Assembly (NCBI GenBank): GCA_946811695.1
Contig: OX328123.1
Location: 153,988,516 to 154,052,515 of the forward strand
DNA from: Gonocerus acuteangulatus
Lineage: Eukaryota; Arthropoda; Insecta; Hemiptera; Coreidae
Direction of reading: 5' to 3'
Length of the DNA stretch: 64,000 nucleotides
The translations under genes were made by a program, and so were the position numbers. Within the stretch, counting starts at the first letter, position 1. The number at the start of each line of letters is the position of its first letter. The notes below the pieces were generated by a model. That model saw only the letters and a list, made by a program, of their open reading frames with translations, was not told the origin of the DNA and made no database searches. Of this stretch, positions 1-10,530 are shown one piece after another.

Positions 1-405
1 ACAAGGGATTCACGCAAAGAAGGCACTCGATTGAATTATTAAATTCGATAATTAAAGATTGCATAGGTGTGTTAAAAGTGTATACAGCAATTATTTCGGA
101 ATTTTCCTAACCCTCAATGCTGTCAAGATAGATAAGAAGGAGCTGGAAGTAACTGGGAGGAGTTGCTCCTCAAAATTGGTCAAAACATTACCTTATATTT
201 GCGACGTTTCGAAACTGTTTAGATTCGTCATCCGGTATCTTAAATTAAGTCGTGTTAAGGCCTATTATAATCAGTGTGAATTTAACTTTTCCACTCAACA
301 AATTATGAAGATTCTTACCAGGTTTTAACGTTTATTATTAAAATTCAAAATGGACTTTAATATGAAATTTAAAAATTATAATAGACCTTAACAAGACTCA
401 ATTTA
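1..405. other. AT-rich DNA with one unrecognised short ORF
   Basis: An 89-codon reading frame runs from 59 to 328 on the plus strand. It has no domain I recognise, no clear splice context and ordinary AT-rich codon content. It could be a decayed repeat or chance. I see no other gene in this stretch. Confidence 0.2.
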
Positions 406-455
406 AGATGCCTGATGATGAACCTAAACAGGTCCGAAAAGTCTCAAAGACATAT
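406..455 (+). ncRNA. hammerhead-like core, probably decayed
   Basis: CTGATGA at 412-418 is followed by a weak stem (ACCT pairing with AGGT) and then GAAA at 436-439. A small stem follows (GTCT/AGAC around 440-451). This order, CUGANGA, stem II, GAAA, stem III, is that of the hammerhead ribozyme. Stem I pairing is poor and stem II has an extra T and a mismatch, so activity is doubtful. Penelope-like elements and retrozymes commonly carry such motifs. Confidence 0.3.
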
Positions 456-858
456 AAGTTAATGTTTTAAACAATTTCGGGAGTAACTCCTGGTAAGTTA
501 CTTGAAGCATCCATTGAACTTTTCCCACCCTAGCCTTCAACTTACGTATAGATAAAGTTTTTATTTCTCGCCGATCAACATCAGGGTTTGGTCTTTAAAT
601 ATACGTCTGTGAAAACAGTTCTGGTTCATCCACCATTTTATCTATGAATTAATTTTTATTTTGTTAAATAGGTAGGTAAGCTTGAATATTTCTGCTGAGA
701 CGAGTCCTATAAGTTCGTCACGTCCTAGGAACTCCAAAGTATCTATTGAATGTTGAGGAATCTTCTAAGATGTGATGAATATTAAGAGAGGCTTGGAAGG
801 CTTTTGCGTAAAATCCGAAAGAAAAAATCTTTGAGCTTACGTTTTTGCGTTACTATAT

Positions 859-1106
859 ATCGTCGTTACAAATGCAAAGTATCGAATGTGAAAATCACCA
901 CTTTTCAGAGTGGAACAGCGTTTATTCATAACTTTTTTTTGTACAGTCAAATATTCGGCTGATTTGACCTTTTGACAGTGGAATACTTTCCCTTTCATAG
1001 AGTGAACTAAGATTCAAGAGTTTGGCGTGCATAAGTTCAGCAGAAATTAGTAAACATTGAAAATAAAAGATGCATTTCTTCACATTCCATACTCTGCATT
1101 TGTACA
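859..1106. mobile_element. TIR MITE, ATCGTCG family (copy 1)
   Basis: The left end reads ATCGTCGTTACAAATGCAAAG and the right end is its imperfect inverse (CTCTGCATTTGTAC). The interior is closely shared with 4480-4734 and with 33487-33736 (inverted): ACCACTTTTCAGAGTGG, a TTATTCATAAC block and the stretch around 940-1000. There is no coding capacity. Superfamily unassigned because I could not fix the target duplication. Confidence 0.7.
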
Positions 1107-2357
1107 TATTATGTAAACGTTTCATAAGTAACTCGACACACACTGGGCAAAACACTTACTTTAGGGCGACAAAAGTCGAAAATGTGATGTCATCGTAAAA
1201 AGTCATTTTACGTGTCAACACGTGCAAGAGTCTTCTATTCATTGAAAACCGAACGAGTTTTTTATCTAGTTTAATCCAGACCTGTCTAAGACAATAAGGA
1301 AGGCAACCATTGCTAGTCTCTTCCACTTCCACTGTCTAGTCTTGTTCCAACTACGGTCTTAGTTAGGTGTGTTTTAAAAATTGTGTGCAAATTTCATAAA
1401 TTCTTTTCACAATGGATTTATTACCTAGTGGTATGTTCTTTATAAATATATAATATATTTGTCATAACACAAAGGCATATCAAAGAAAAAAAATTATTAA
1501 TGAAATGATTACTAAATTTTACATATTTTGTTGATTACTTAAGTTTGAGTAAGGTTTCAAAAAAAGTTCCACAAAGTTCCAGTTCCAAATATTTTTTTTC
1601 AAAAAGCCTTAAGCTTCTACTTTACTGTCTTTACAATTTTAGCTCCCCCTTCTTGCCCCTTTTGATGTAAATTTAAATTTTGTTTAGGTAGTCAGATAGC
1701 TGCTGAAGAACCCGTTTTATATATAACAAGAAAAGGGCTGTTTTTTTGTGATGAAAAATGAGAGTTTATTCAAAGTTCCAGCTCTCACATGCAATCAAAA
1801 ATTGTGTACTTATATTGTGAATAAATATAAAATATTTAACTCACAAATATACGAAGAACAAATAAAATATATAATGAAAGTCTTTGTAACTAAGATAACG
1901 GCCAAATGGAAAGATTGTAATTATATGGAAGAAAGATTCTTAAAAAAACATGCATAATGGTAACAAAAAGAAATCCAGTTGCCGAAGATCATGAATTTTC
2001 TATAAGTTTTCCATAATTCTGCGTTTTATTTTATTACTAACCGATTCTAAACACTCTTAATAGTTGAAAACAATGTAAAAAATAATGTATTCAGGCTTAT
2101 TAAACAAATCATTTAAAAACAAAAAACATTAAAATAAAAACACAAAATACTTTTGTCGCGCTAAATGGCTCAATTTGCCGTGTGTGCGACGTCGGGAATC
2201 TAATGAAAACATTTCTGATTTTCAGACATATTCTGATATATTTCGAAACCGATGGTGAAACTGTAGTAAATGTAAAGCGTCTATTCGAAACCTTATTAAA
2301 TTGTCTACAAATACGGTTCTTATGCGATTTTAGATAATGAAGGTTTGTAATTTCCCC
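1107..2357. other. no recognised feature
   Basis: AT-rich sequence with a 69-codon frame (1748-1957) that resembles nothing I know. No repeat boundary, RNA gene or coding signature is visible. Confidence 0.4.
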
Positions 2358-2360
2358 TTA

Positions 2361-3191
2361 GGCCGGCCATAGACGTTCCGGTATAGCTGTACAGGTGTTC
2401 TTCTCCGGTATACCTGTACAGGTGTACTTCTCCGGTATACTTGTACAGGTGTTCTTCTCCGGTATACCTGTACAGGTGTTCTTCTCCGGTATACCTGTAC
2501 AGGTGTTCTTCTCCGGTATACCTGTATAGGTGTTCTTCTCCGGTATACCAGTACAGGTGTTCTTCTCCGGTATACCAGTACAGGTGTTCTTCTCCGGTAT
2601 ACCTGTATAGGCGAGAGCCCACACAAGCTCCGGTAAACCGGACGAGTGAAGCCTAGTCCAAGGTCTAGACATGACAAGCCTACAAGATGACGTGATTGCT
2701 TTAGTTGGTTTGTTAGTGGCTATAAACTGCAACAAAAAAGAAAAGGAAAATGCATCTCTTGCTCTTAACTAGCCACAAACAGCCACAAGGGGTCTGATCG
2801 ATAAATTTCAATGAATTCCTCGAGAATTCGGTTCCGTTTTCTGATAAACATGATGACTAACACAGTGAACAAACGTAAAAAATATAGAAACGTCCTAAAT
2901 AACCATCGGCACGCGAGTGCAGAGAATAGACTGTAAGTAAGAGACAACACGAAGCTCTCTAATCAGAGTATTTGCCAAAACTAGCCTCACACCTGCGCAG
3001 GTATACCGGATGACTCACACACCCGCTCAGGTCTCCTTGCCTGCGCAGGTAAAAAGAATTGAATTTTGATTCTTCTCTGGTATACCCTGCACAGGTATAC
3101 CGGAAGGGCTGGGACACACGCTCCGGTTTACTTGCGCAGGTCACCTGTGCAGGTAAACCTCTCCGGTATACCGGAACGTGTATGGCCGGCC
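2361..3191. mobile_element. PIF/Harbinger-like non-autonomous element
   Basis: Both termini read GGCCGGCCATA(G/C)ACGTTCCGG in inverted orientation and both are flanked by TTA (2358-2360 and 3192-3194). A 3-bp TWA target duplication with GG-starting ends is typical of PIF/Harbinger. Subterminal motifs (ACAGGT, CTCCGGTATAC, CGCAGGT) recur on both strands near each end. On the left they have expanded into a 27-bp minisatellite. No transposase remains. Confidence 0.7.
2376..2612. repeat. 27-bp minisatellite inside the Harbinger-like element
   Basis: About nine units of 27 bp, each with GTACAGGTGTTCTTCTCCGG and TATACC. The period is a multiple of 3, so open frames appear on both strands. They have no start or end features of a gene and are not annotated. 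Confidence 0.9.
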
Positions 3192-3194
3192 TTA

Positions 3195-3974
3195 GGAAAC
3201 TGTCAGTTATTTCTTTCTAAAATATTTTCCTCCAGGAACTCGTTAATTACATTTGTTTTCAACCGGGTATATAGTGCCAAATGTTGGGCGGTTAAAAATC
3301 TTTGGTGATGTGAACTTTTTTTGGTATTTATAATATCGTATCTCGATTGACTGTAAGAGATTATTTCATATTATAACATTATGATTTGTCTCAAGAATTA
3401 ATTATCCCTCATATAAATGATTTAAATTATTTCGGCTGAAGTATTCTGTAAATCTTCTTTAATTGCCCATACTTTTTATTAGGTTCTCATCTGTAGGTTC
3501 TTGATTTATACTAATGATATAATTAATTATGTCTTTTTGTCCCATTAATTCAACAACATTAGCTTAAGTGATATTATTTACTCCAGCTTGGCGCTGCGCC
3601 AAATTCCTGCACTTTGTTATAATCAACGTTTGTTTTTGTTTTTTTTATATTCGGGGCCATTTAAAAAAATATTGAGATGGAAAGCAGTATGTACCAATTA
3701 ATGTAAATGATGAAATTAATGTACATGCAAAATGAACTATTAAAATTCTAAAAATTGAATCTTATATAATAATTACTTTAGCAATAGTTAACGGAAAGTT
3801 TCATGTGATTTCAAAAAAACTGCTAATGGTTTAATTTGTTTTTGAATGAACCTCTTCCCTAAATGAAACCAAAATTTACAAATATTAATTTGGCAAATTG
3901 TGGATCATCTGGCAAAATGACAGTGATTATTTTATGACCATAGAAATAATTACACAGGTCAACATTAGATTTGT
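3195..3974. other. no recognised feature
   Basis: AT-rich sequence without identifiable coding or repeat boundaries, apart from a small hairpin near 3590 (GGCGC/GCGCC). Confidence 0.4.
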
Positions 3975-4472
3975 AAAAAAAAAAAAAAAAAAAAAAACTC
4001 GGAGCGGAATGGGGTTTTTGGGGTCGCTGATTACAATAAGCGGGTTGGTTAAACTTCACATCAGATTCAAGGTCATTTGAAGATCAAATAGAGAAAACCT
4101 CCTAGGAAAAATCTGAAAAAATCATGCGTATGTTTTTGAGGTCACTGAGTCCGAATCCGTAGTTTGTTTGACCTTTAAGGTTTTTCCTTAATGTCATTTG
4201 AACGGTCAAATAGAGAAAAAAATACCTAGAAAAAATTCATTTTCTGGTCGTCAGTGCGAGTCAAACAAACAACAGTTTCGGACTCAGGGACCTCAAAAAC
4301 AAACGCATGAATGTTTTCACACTTTTGTTTACGTTTTTTTCTCTGTTTGACCATCAAATACCTTGAATCTGATATGATGAAGATTAGCGAACCCACTCAT
4401 CCCCATCAGTGACCCCCAAAACCCAATAAGGACCACACCGCTCCGTGTTTTTTTTTTTTTTTTTTTTTTTTT
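3975..4472. mobile_element. foldback element ending in poly(A)/poly(T)
   Basis: A run of A (3975-3997) plus CTCGGAGCGG opens the element, and CCGCTCCGTG plus a run of T (4448-4472) closes it. Inner blocks pair across the whole length, for example CATGCGTATGTTTTTGAGGT near 4122 with ACCTCAAAAACAAACGCATG near 4290. The arms are about 200 bp with mismatches. No protein is encoded. Confidence 0.75.
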
Positions 4473-4479
4473 AGATCAA

Positions 4480-4734
4480 ATCGTCGATACAAAAGAAAAC
4501 TAACGAACATGAAAAACCACCACTTTTCAGAGTGGAAAAGTATTTATTCATAACTTTTTTTTGGACAGTCAAATATTCGGCAGATTTGACCTTTTGATAG
4601 TGGAATACTTTCCCTTTAATAGAGTGAAGTCAGATTGAAGAATTTGCCGTAATTAAGTCCAACAGAAATTATTAAAGATGGACAATGAAAGATGCATTTT
4701 CTCATATACGTTAGTTTGCTTTTGTATCGACGAT
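4480..4734. mobile_element. TIR MITE, ATCGTCG family (copy 2)
   Basis: Ends are ATCGTCGATACAAAAG and CTTTTGTATCGACGAT, each followed inward by the AAACTAACG/CGTTAGTTT block. About 255 bp, starting 7 bp after the poly(T) end of the neighbouring foldback. The interior matches 859-1106. Confidence 0.8.
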
Positions 4735-4842
4735 GTTGAGCTGTGTTATTGATCTATAATTATAACAGAACAACAATTGTATTTACTCATTACCCTATTT
4801 GCCTCTATGAAGTCAATAAATGTTCTATTTAAAAATTATTTC

Positions 4843-5834
4843 TTAATTTGTTAAATCTAACAAACCTAGAATATATCGTCGATACAAATGCAAAGTATCG
4901 AATGTTAATTTGTTAAATCTAACAAACCTAGAATATATCGTCGATACAAATGCAAAGTATCGAATGTTAATTTGTTAAATCTAACAAACCTAGAATATAT
5001 CGTCGATACAAATGCAAAGTATCGAATGTTAATTTGTTAAATCTAACAAACCTAGAATATATCGTCGATACAAATGCAAAGTATCGAATGTTAATTTGTT
5101 AAATCTAACAAACCTAGAATATATCGTCGATACAAATGCAAAGTATCGAATGTTAATTTGTTAAATCTAACAAACCTAGAATATATCGTCGATACAAATG
5201 CAAAGTATCGAATGTTAATTTGTTAAATCTAACAAACCTAGAATATATCGTTGATACAAATGCAAAGTATCGAATGTTAATTTGTTAAATCTAACAAACC
5301 TAGAATATATCGTCGATACAAATGCAAAGTATCGAATGTTAATTTGTTAAATCTAACAAACCTAGAATATATCGTCGATACAAATGCAAAGTATCGAATG
5401 TTAATTTGATAAATATAACAAACCTAGAATATATCGTCGATACAAATGCAAAGTATCGAATGTTAATTTGTTAAATCTAACAAACCTAGAATATATCGTC
5501 GATACAAATGCAAAGTATCGAATGTTAATTTGTTAAATCTAACAAACCTAGAATATATCGTCCATACAAATCCAAAGTATCGAATGTTAATTTGATAAAT
5601 ATAACAAACCTAGAATATATCGTCGATACAAATGCAAAGTATCGAATGTTAATTTGTTAAATCTAACAAACCTAGAATATATCGTCGATACAAATGCAAA
5701 GTATCGAATGTTAATTTGTTAAATCTAACAAACCTAGAATATATCGTCGATACAAATGCAAAGTATCGAATGTTAATTTGTTAAATCTAACAAACCTAGA
5801 ATATATCGTCGATACAAATGCAAAGTATCGAATG
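4843..5834. repeat. 62-bp tandem array, exactly 16 units
   Basis: Each unit joins a 34-bp AT-rich part (TTAATTTGTTAAATCTAAC then AAACCTAGAATATAT) to a 28-bp part (CGTCGATACAAATGCAAAG then TATCGAATG). The second part is the terminus of the ATCGTCG MITE family. The 992 bp contain no indel. Units are nearly identical; a GATAAATATAAC variant occurs in two units three periods apart (near 5407 and 5593). Confidence 0.95.
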
Positions 5835-5980
5835 TTAAAAAAACGCATTTTTCATTTTCAATCAATACTGACTGCTGTTGATGTATGTTGTGGCAAACTC
5901 TTGAAAAGTGAAGAAAAATAATTATCAATTAAAGAAAATCAAACTAACGAATGTGCATTAAGTCTAATTAAAATTTATAA
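5835..5980. mobile_element. remnant of the ATCGTCG MITE after the array
   Basis: The last array unit runs into AAAAAACGCATTTTTCATT and a diverged interior like the inner part of the MITE in the orientation seen at 33487-33736. AAACTAACGAATGTGCATT occurs near 5941. So the array sits where one end of a MITE should be. Confidence 0.5.
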
Positions 5981-5988
5981 GATAAAAT

Positions 5989-6285
5989 CTGTGGCTTGGT
6001 GCTAAAAGGGCCTATGTCAATTATATCTGTGGCTTGGTGCTAAAAGGGCCTATGTCAATTTTTTCATATTTTGTGTTTTCATTTACTTCCCTTAAAATAC
6101 TTGCATAAACCCAAATATATAAATATATTGTATATATATATATATGTATCATATACATACATGTATATAAATATATATATTTATATACATGTATACTTGG
6201 TTTTTTGCATGTATTTTAAGGGAAGTAAATAAAAAACTCGAAATATGAAAAAATTGACATAGGCCCTTTTAGCACCAAGCCACAG
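5989..6285. mobile_element. palindromic MITE with (TA)n loop
   Basis: The left arm starts CTGTGGCTTGGTGCTAAAAG and the right arm ends with its inverse (CTTTTAGCACCAAGCCACAG). Arms extend inward through GGGCCTATGTCAATTTTTTC and a TACTTCCCTTAAAATA block. An AT/TA-rich core (6115-6195) forms the loop. The first 38 bp of the left arm are tandemly duplicated (5989 and 6027). Confidence 0.85.
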
Positions 6286-6977
6286 AAATGTACATAGGGT
6301 CATCTTCGATAATTTGCATTTCTACCACGATATATGGAAATACATATTATTTAGTGAGCCTGTAAATTCTCTACACAGAATAAATTTGATTTTCCCCTAA
6401 GCCTTACATACTTACTTACTTAATAACTACCTACTCCTAAATAATAAATTATACCTAATTAATGAATGATATTATAAATTAATACATTATACTTGTACTA
6501 TAAATTATTAATATTGACGCAGTTCAATCGCCCTAGTTGCGATTAATTATTAATAAAATCAAATCAAAATTAACTGTTAATAATTATTTCATTGTTTTAA
6601 GTGATGTGTCACTTATGTCGTGTTCTCGCATACATATAAAATAAAAAATAAAAATTATGATCGTACTTTTTTTTTTAAATGTTCTAGAAAAGCGTTAAAA
6701 TTATCGTATAGGATTTTTTTCTAAACGTAAAAATACAAATAAAACGCTTACATGGAACCCTATAATTGCAAATAGCAAGAATCTCAATATATATCAAATT
6801 AAATGGTGTAAACAGGAAGGAATAATAATTTTTAGGCCTAAATTTGGACATACATGTTTTGCAAACATGTACTTGTGTATGAATATTTAAATGCGAGCGT
6901 GTTGGTGTATGCCAATATTTAAATAAGTAATCAGTAAGCTCTAAGGTAATATTTAAATATTTATTTGTCCTATCAAT

Positions 6978-6979
<2 letters not shown>
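6286..6979. other. AT-rich DNA, no gene seen
   Basis: No coding or repeat boundary recognised. A 113-codon minus-strand frame (6684-7025) owes its N-terminus to the adjacent (TA)n tract and is not a gene candidate. Confidence 0.4.

Positions 6980-7021
<42 letters not shown>
6980..7021. repeat. (TA)n microsatellite
   Basis: About 21 uninterrupted dinucleotide units. Confidence 0.95.
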
Positions 7022-7023
<2 letters not shown>

Positions 7024-7164
7024 AATGGTACTTTCTAATAGTTAGTAGCTAAATTTACGAAGAAAATTTCTAAAAATTGTTATTTATGTAGCAAAAGCAA
7101 GTTACGTTTCTTCATAACTGAGTTAAATAAAGTGAAGATGGAGATAGTTAGCCTTTGCAGAGGT

Positions 7165-7462
7165 ACGAAGACAAGGTATAGTTGGGATTCGGCTAGGAGA
7201 AAAACGTCAGACTTTCAGGAAGAAATCTGTATTTGGACGTTTCGGCTGCACATTGGCAGCCTTCTTCAGCACTAGAGAATGCCTAGGGGGGAGGGAGGAA
7301 GACCTCGAGGAAGACCTCGTCGAGGTCTTCCTCCCTCCCCCTAGGCATTCTCTAGTACTGAAGAAGGCTGCCAATGTGCAGCCGAAACGTCCAAATACAG
7401 ATTTCTTCCTGAAAGTCTGACGTTTTTCTCCTAGCCGAATCCCAACTATACCTTGTCTTCGT
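7165..7462. repeat. 298-bp near-perfect palindrome
   Basis: The sequence from 7165 is matched by its inverse ending at 7462. I see one C/T mismatch and one G-length difference near the centre. The short spacer lies inside a GAGGAAGACCTC repeat near 7308-7318. Each arm holds a CTGAAGA...GAAAC hammerhead-like motif. It looks like a head-to-head duplication of a repeat fragment. Confidence 0.9.
7358..7425 (+). ncRNA. hammerhead-like core in a palindrome arm
   Basis: CTGAAGA (7358-7364) is followed by a perfect 6-bp stem GGCTGC/GCAGCC and GAAAC (7384-7388). A hairpin ACGTC...GACGT comes next and matches the expected stem III. Only a distal CTAGG/CCTAG pairing is seen for stem I, and its proximal part is poor. 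The mirror copy lies at 7240-7269 on the minus strand. Related motifs are known from Penelope-like elements. Confidence 0.4.
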
Positions 7463-7920
7463 GAGTTAAATAAATACAATTCTTGAAAAATTCTAAGATA
7501 CAAAAATTTAAATAAGTCATAAGAGAGAAAACAGAAGTATTTTACTGTGTAACGCTGGGAAATGAATCTAATGTCGGAAAGAAAGTATACATTAACCCGA
7601 GTGGAATTGGAGATGAGAAGCTTTCCGTGCTTGAAGCAATTGACTGTTTCAGAACGGTAAATCATATTTATCCAATCTTGGGATATTCCAACAAGTCCCA
7701 CTAATCAAAAAGCAAAGTCCATTTTCTTTTACTTTCTCCATGAAATAGGAATGTCATCAATGGTGGATATGAAGGAAAAAGTCCAGCCGCGTCTTCAGAG
7801 TGTGTTCCCGTTCTTTTTATTTTTATTTTATTTACTGCGCACCGACAACTAGGCTATTAGCGCCGTCATCCATAGTGCGGCAAGGAAACTTTTTGAACCC
7901 CCGCCTCCGGAATATGACTC
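7463..7920. other. no recognised feature
   Basis: No gene, RNA or repeat end recognised. The 164-codon minus-strand frame across 7207-7701 is largely a translation of the palindrome. Confidence 0.4.
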
Positions 7921-7923
7921 TTA

Positions 7924-8632
7924 GGCTGCACCTACATTTGACCCTTATTTCTCCCGAACCGATTTTGTTTGATCGACAACGGCCAACAGCGGCCGACGTG
8001 AGTGCCTACATTAGTCTCGACCCGATCCGATCCGATTTAGTCACAGCTCGTCAGTAATGACCTCGTAGTGAAGTGAAAATGAGTGATTAATTGAAGAAAT
8101 ACCACCTAATAAGCATAGAAACCTTCGATTAGGTTGAATGTCGGAGGTAAGAGAAGTATTGGTATTCATATTTTAAAATTATTTATAAGAAAGGTAACTA
8201 GAAGGTTACAAACATTGGAAGGTTATAAACATTAGAAGGTTATAAATATTGGACGGTTATAGACTTTGGATGGTTATAAACATTTTTCCACGCAATTTAA
8301 TAAACAAGGGAAACAAAAAACAAAAATGTGAATTGACAAAGTTGTTCTAAATGTTATTTCCTTTGATATAAAAAACAATGCATTGAAATCGGTTAAGATT
8401 TAGAAACTGTAGACCTTTTTCAAACACAATATGTGGATTGGCGCCATTTTGCTTTGTCGGTCCGAAATCGGTCTAGAAATTAACAAGTTTGAAGGGCCAA
8501 AAATCGGTGGCCGTTGGATTGGATCTGCGCGGGACCAATGTAGGCACCTCCATTGAGATGCATGTGTTTGTTTTTCTTCCGACAGTCGGTGGCTACTGGA
8601 TCCGATGGAAAGGGTCCAGTGTAGGTGAACCC
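7924..8632. mobile_element. PIF/Harbinger-like element (GGCTGCACC ends)
   Basis: Left end GGCTGCACCTACATTTGACC, right end the inverse of GGGTTCACCTACACTGGACC. TTA flanks both sides (7921-7923 and 8633-8635). Inside is a short 17-18-bp tandem repeat with TTATAAACATT(A/G)GAAGG (8195-8290). The core resembles, in inverted orientation, the core of the element at 23825-24589, although the ends differ. No transposase frame. Confidence 0.7.
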
Positions 8633-8635
8633 TTA

Positions 8636-8760
8636 GGCTGCACCTACATTTGACCCTTATTTCTCCCGATCCAATCCGATTTCGTTTAAACGACAACAGC
8701 CGACGCACAGTGGGACAAATGACCGATTTAGGTGAGCAAAATTCCGATCACTCGTAGTCA
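8636..8760. mobile_element. second GGCTGCACC terminus, partial copy
   Basis: Directly after the TTA ending the previous element, the same left end appears again and stays similar through TTATTTCTCCCGA and CGACAACAGCCGAC. I find no matching right end, so this is a truncated or nested copy. Confidence 0.55.
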
Positions 8761-9320
8761 CTTTTGTAATCGAATAAAACAGTGAAAGGAGATAAGTAGT
8801 GATCATTTAGAGCCATTGTCCCACCGTAGTTATAATTGACTAGTACAATTTTTTACCTTATCTTTAATTTTTGCAATTTGATTAAAATCACGTCCCTCTT
8901 CACCATCCACTGTCAATTTGTTAAAAACATATCGCAAAACGCCGGCGTTTTTGTCTGAAAAATTAAGTTTTGAACCCCAAACGTCAAACAGCTCTTTTCG
9001 TGAAATAATGCATGTGTGAAATATAATTGTTTCCGTGTTTTTTATAACGGTTATATCTTCCCTACCACGTCGAACTATCGAAAATGAAAATCAGAGAAAT
9101 ATAGGAACGAACAAATTCTATCCCTTGACGAAGTAATATATTGAAAATTGGTCTTATTCGATACTTTCTTTTAGGCATTACAGGCTATTTATAAAGCGGT
9201 TAGAGTTGGGACAATTTGCGACAATCCTTATCGTCCACAATCCACGAACCAAGTCCCGAATCTTGCAGAGATTTTGCATATTCGATAGTTTGACATGGTA
9301 GGGACGATATATTTTTTCTG
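8761..9320. other. no recognised feature
   Basis: AT-rich sequence with no coding or structural signal that I can support. Confidence 0.35.
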
Positions 9321-9329
9321 CACACACAC

Positions 9330-9331
9330 AT

Positions 9332-9383
<52 letters not shown>
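9330..9383. repeat. (TA)n microsatellite with a CA/TA lead-in
   Basis: CACACACATATACATACA passes into an uninterrupted (TA)n tract ending at the pogo-like terminus at 9384. Confidence 0.95.
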
Positions 9384-9387
<4 letters not shown>

Positions 9388-9480
9388 TTGCTCTCCGTTA
9401 TCCGGCGTTCTCTTACCCCTCGCTCTGTCTAATCCGGCGTTCTCCGAGAGAAATGAGTGACGGATTTCGGAAGTCGCAGA
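9384..9480. mobile_element. pogo/Tigger-like terminus fragment
   Basis: TA then CAGTTGCTCTCCGTTATCCG, repeated inward as CTAATCCGGCG. A CAG(T)...TTATCCG end next to TA is typical of pogo/Tigger-type elements. No opposite end was found. Confidence 0.45.
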
Positions 9481-9899
9481 AGCGAGACCAGCTCGAGGGT
9501 TCCTAGAAAACCTCTTTCTAGATAGCCAAACAATTATTTCGTGGTATTTCATTGAATGGATATGTTTTGATTTAGATGCAGCAACTTGTGTTTCTACTAA
9601 GAAAATAAATGTTCCTACTAAAGGCACCCTCGTCTGGAAAGGCTGATTATTCAAGTAACTAGTTTTTGATATTGTACTAATACATGCCTAAATATGTGAT
9701 TTAGTTAGTAATTAAATATTTTTTATTTAGTTTAACTGTCTACAAACTAAATATTTTTCAAGAAAGCATTTTAATAACATTTTTCGAGTTAGAATCCTCA
9801 CCTTTTCCTCAGAAAAATATTAAGTCAACAATTTACAGAAAAATTAATTTCAATTTCATATCTAGTTCAAATAACTACGATTCCGTGTCGTTGTTATTT

Positions 9900-10040
9900 T
9901 GAACAAAAATATTCTTTAAGTTCAATCGGGAAAAATAAGAGCTTAAAACTTGGAAACAGTTAGTTTTGTTCTTTTGAACGGGATTTGTCTCTTTTTGACT
10001 AAATTTTCAATTGGTTGTATTTTTTTTTTTTTTTTTAATT
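9900..10040 (+). mobile_element. HINE-like internal fragment
   Basis: GAGCTTAAAACTTGGAAAC, TTTTGTTCTTTTGAACGGG and TTTTCAATTGG occur in the same order as in the 3' part of the HINE-like copies at 12870-12965 and 51085-51170. It ends in poly(T). Confidence 0.5.
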
Positions 10041-10229
10041 ATGATTAAAATGAGTATTTTATTATCGAGGTAAGAAAATGATAAACGTAGTCGTAATAGT
10101 GCTATTGGTAGCAAACTCACTCGAAACTGGATGGAGATCTGGATTCATGATTTTTCTACAAAATTATGATTTGAAGAAAAAACAAACATGAAAATAATCA
10201 GGACACCTTCGTAGTAAGTGGATAGTTAG

Positions 10230-10279
<50 letters not shown>
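10230..10279. repeat. poly(A) tract, about 49 nt
   Basis: Uninterrupted A run. It may be a retrotransposon tail or replication slippage; the flanks do not decide. Confidence 0.9.
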
Positions 10280-10280
<1 letters not shown>

Positions 10281-10530
10281 ATTTTTCTTCTTCAAATAAG
10301 GTGTATCTGTCAGAATGTTGAGGTAGGTTTACCGAATGTCATTTACTAGCAGAGCCCCTAACAAGACAGTAATGGAACAGGCGCCTGAACTACCAGGAAA
10401 GCAGATATTATGGTCTGGCGACGGGGATGGAAACTTGCTCTTTTTCTACCTGTCAAAAAGATTTCTTCATGTCCAGAGGGTGGCAGGGGAAAAGAAAAAG
10501 ACTTACTGTGGAAGAAACCATAAAAAAAAA

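Noticed and set aside
2320..2735. Three overlapping minus-strand frames and one plus-strand frame with YTGEEHLYR-type repeats
   Set aside because: Translations of the 27-bp minisatellite inside a Harbinger-like element.
4843..5834. CRISPR-like regular array (62-bp period)
   Set aside because: There are no unique spacers: the whole 62 bp is repeated. The genome is eukaryotic and no cas gene is present. Same reasoning for the 100-bp and 142-bp arrays.
7207..7701. 164-codon minus-strand frame
   Set aside because: Most of it translates the 298-bp palindrome; both arms give mirror-related peptides.
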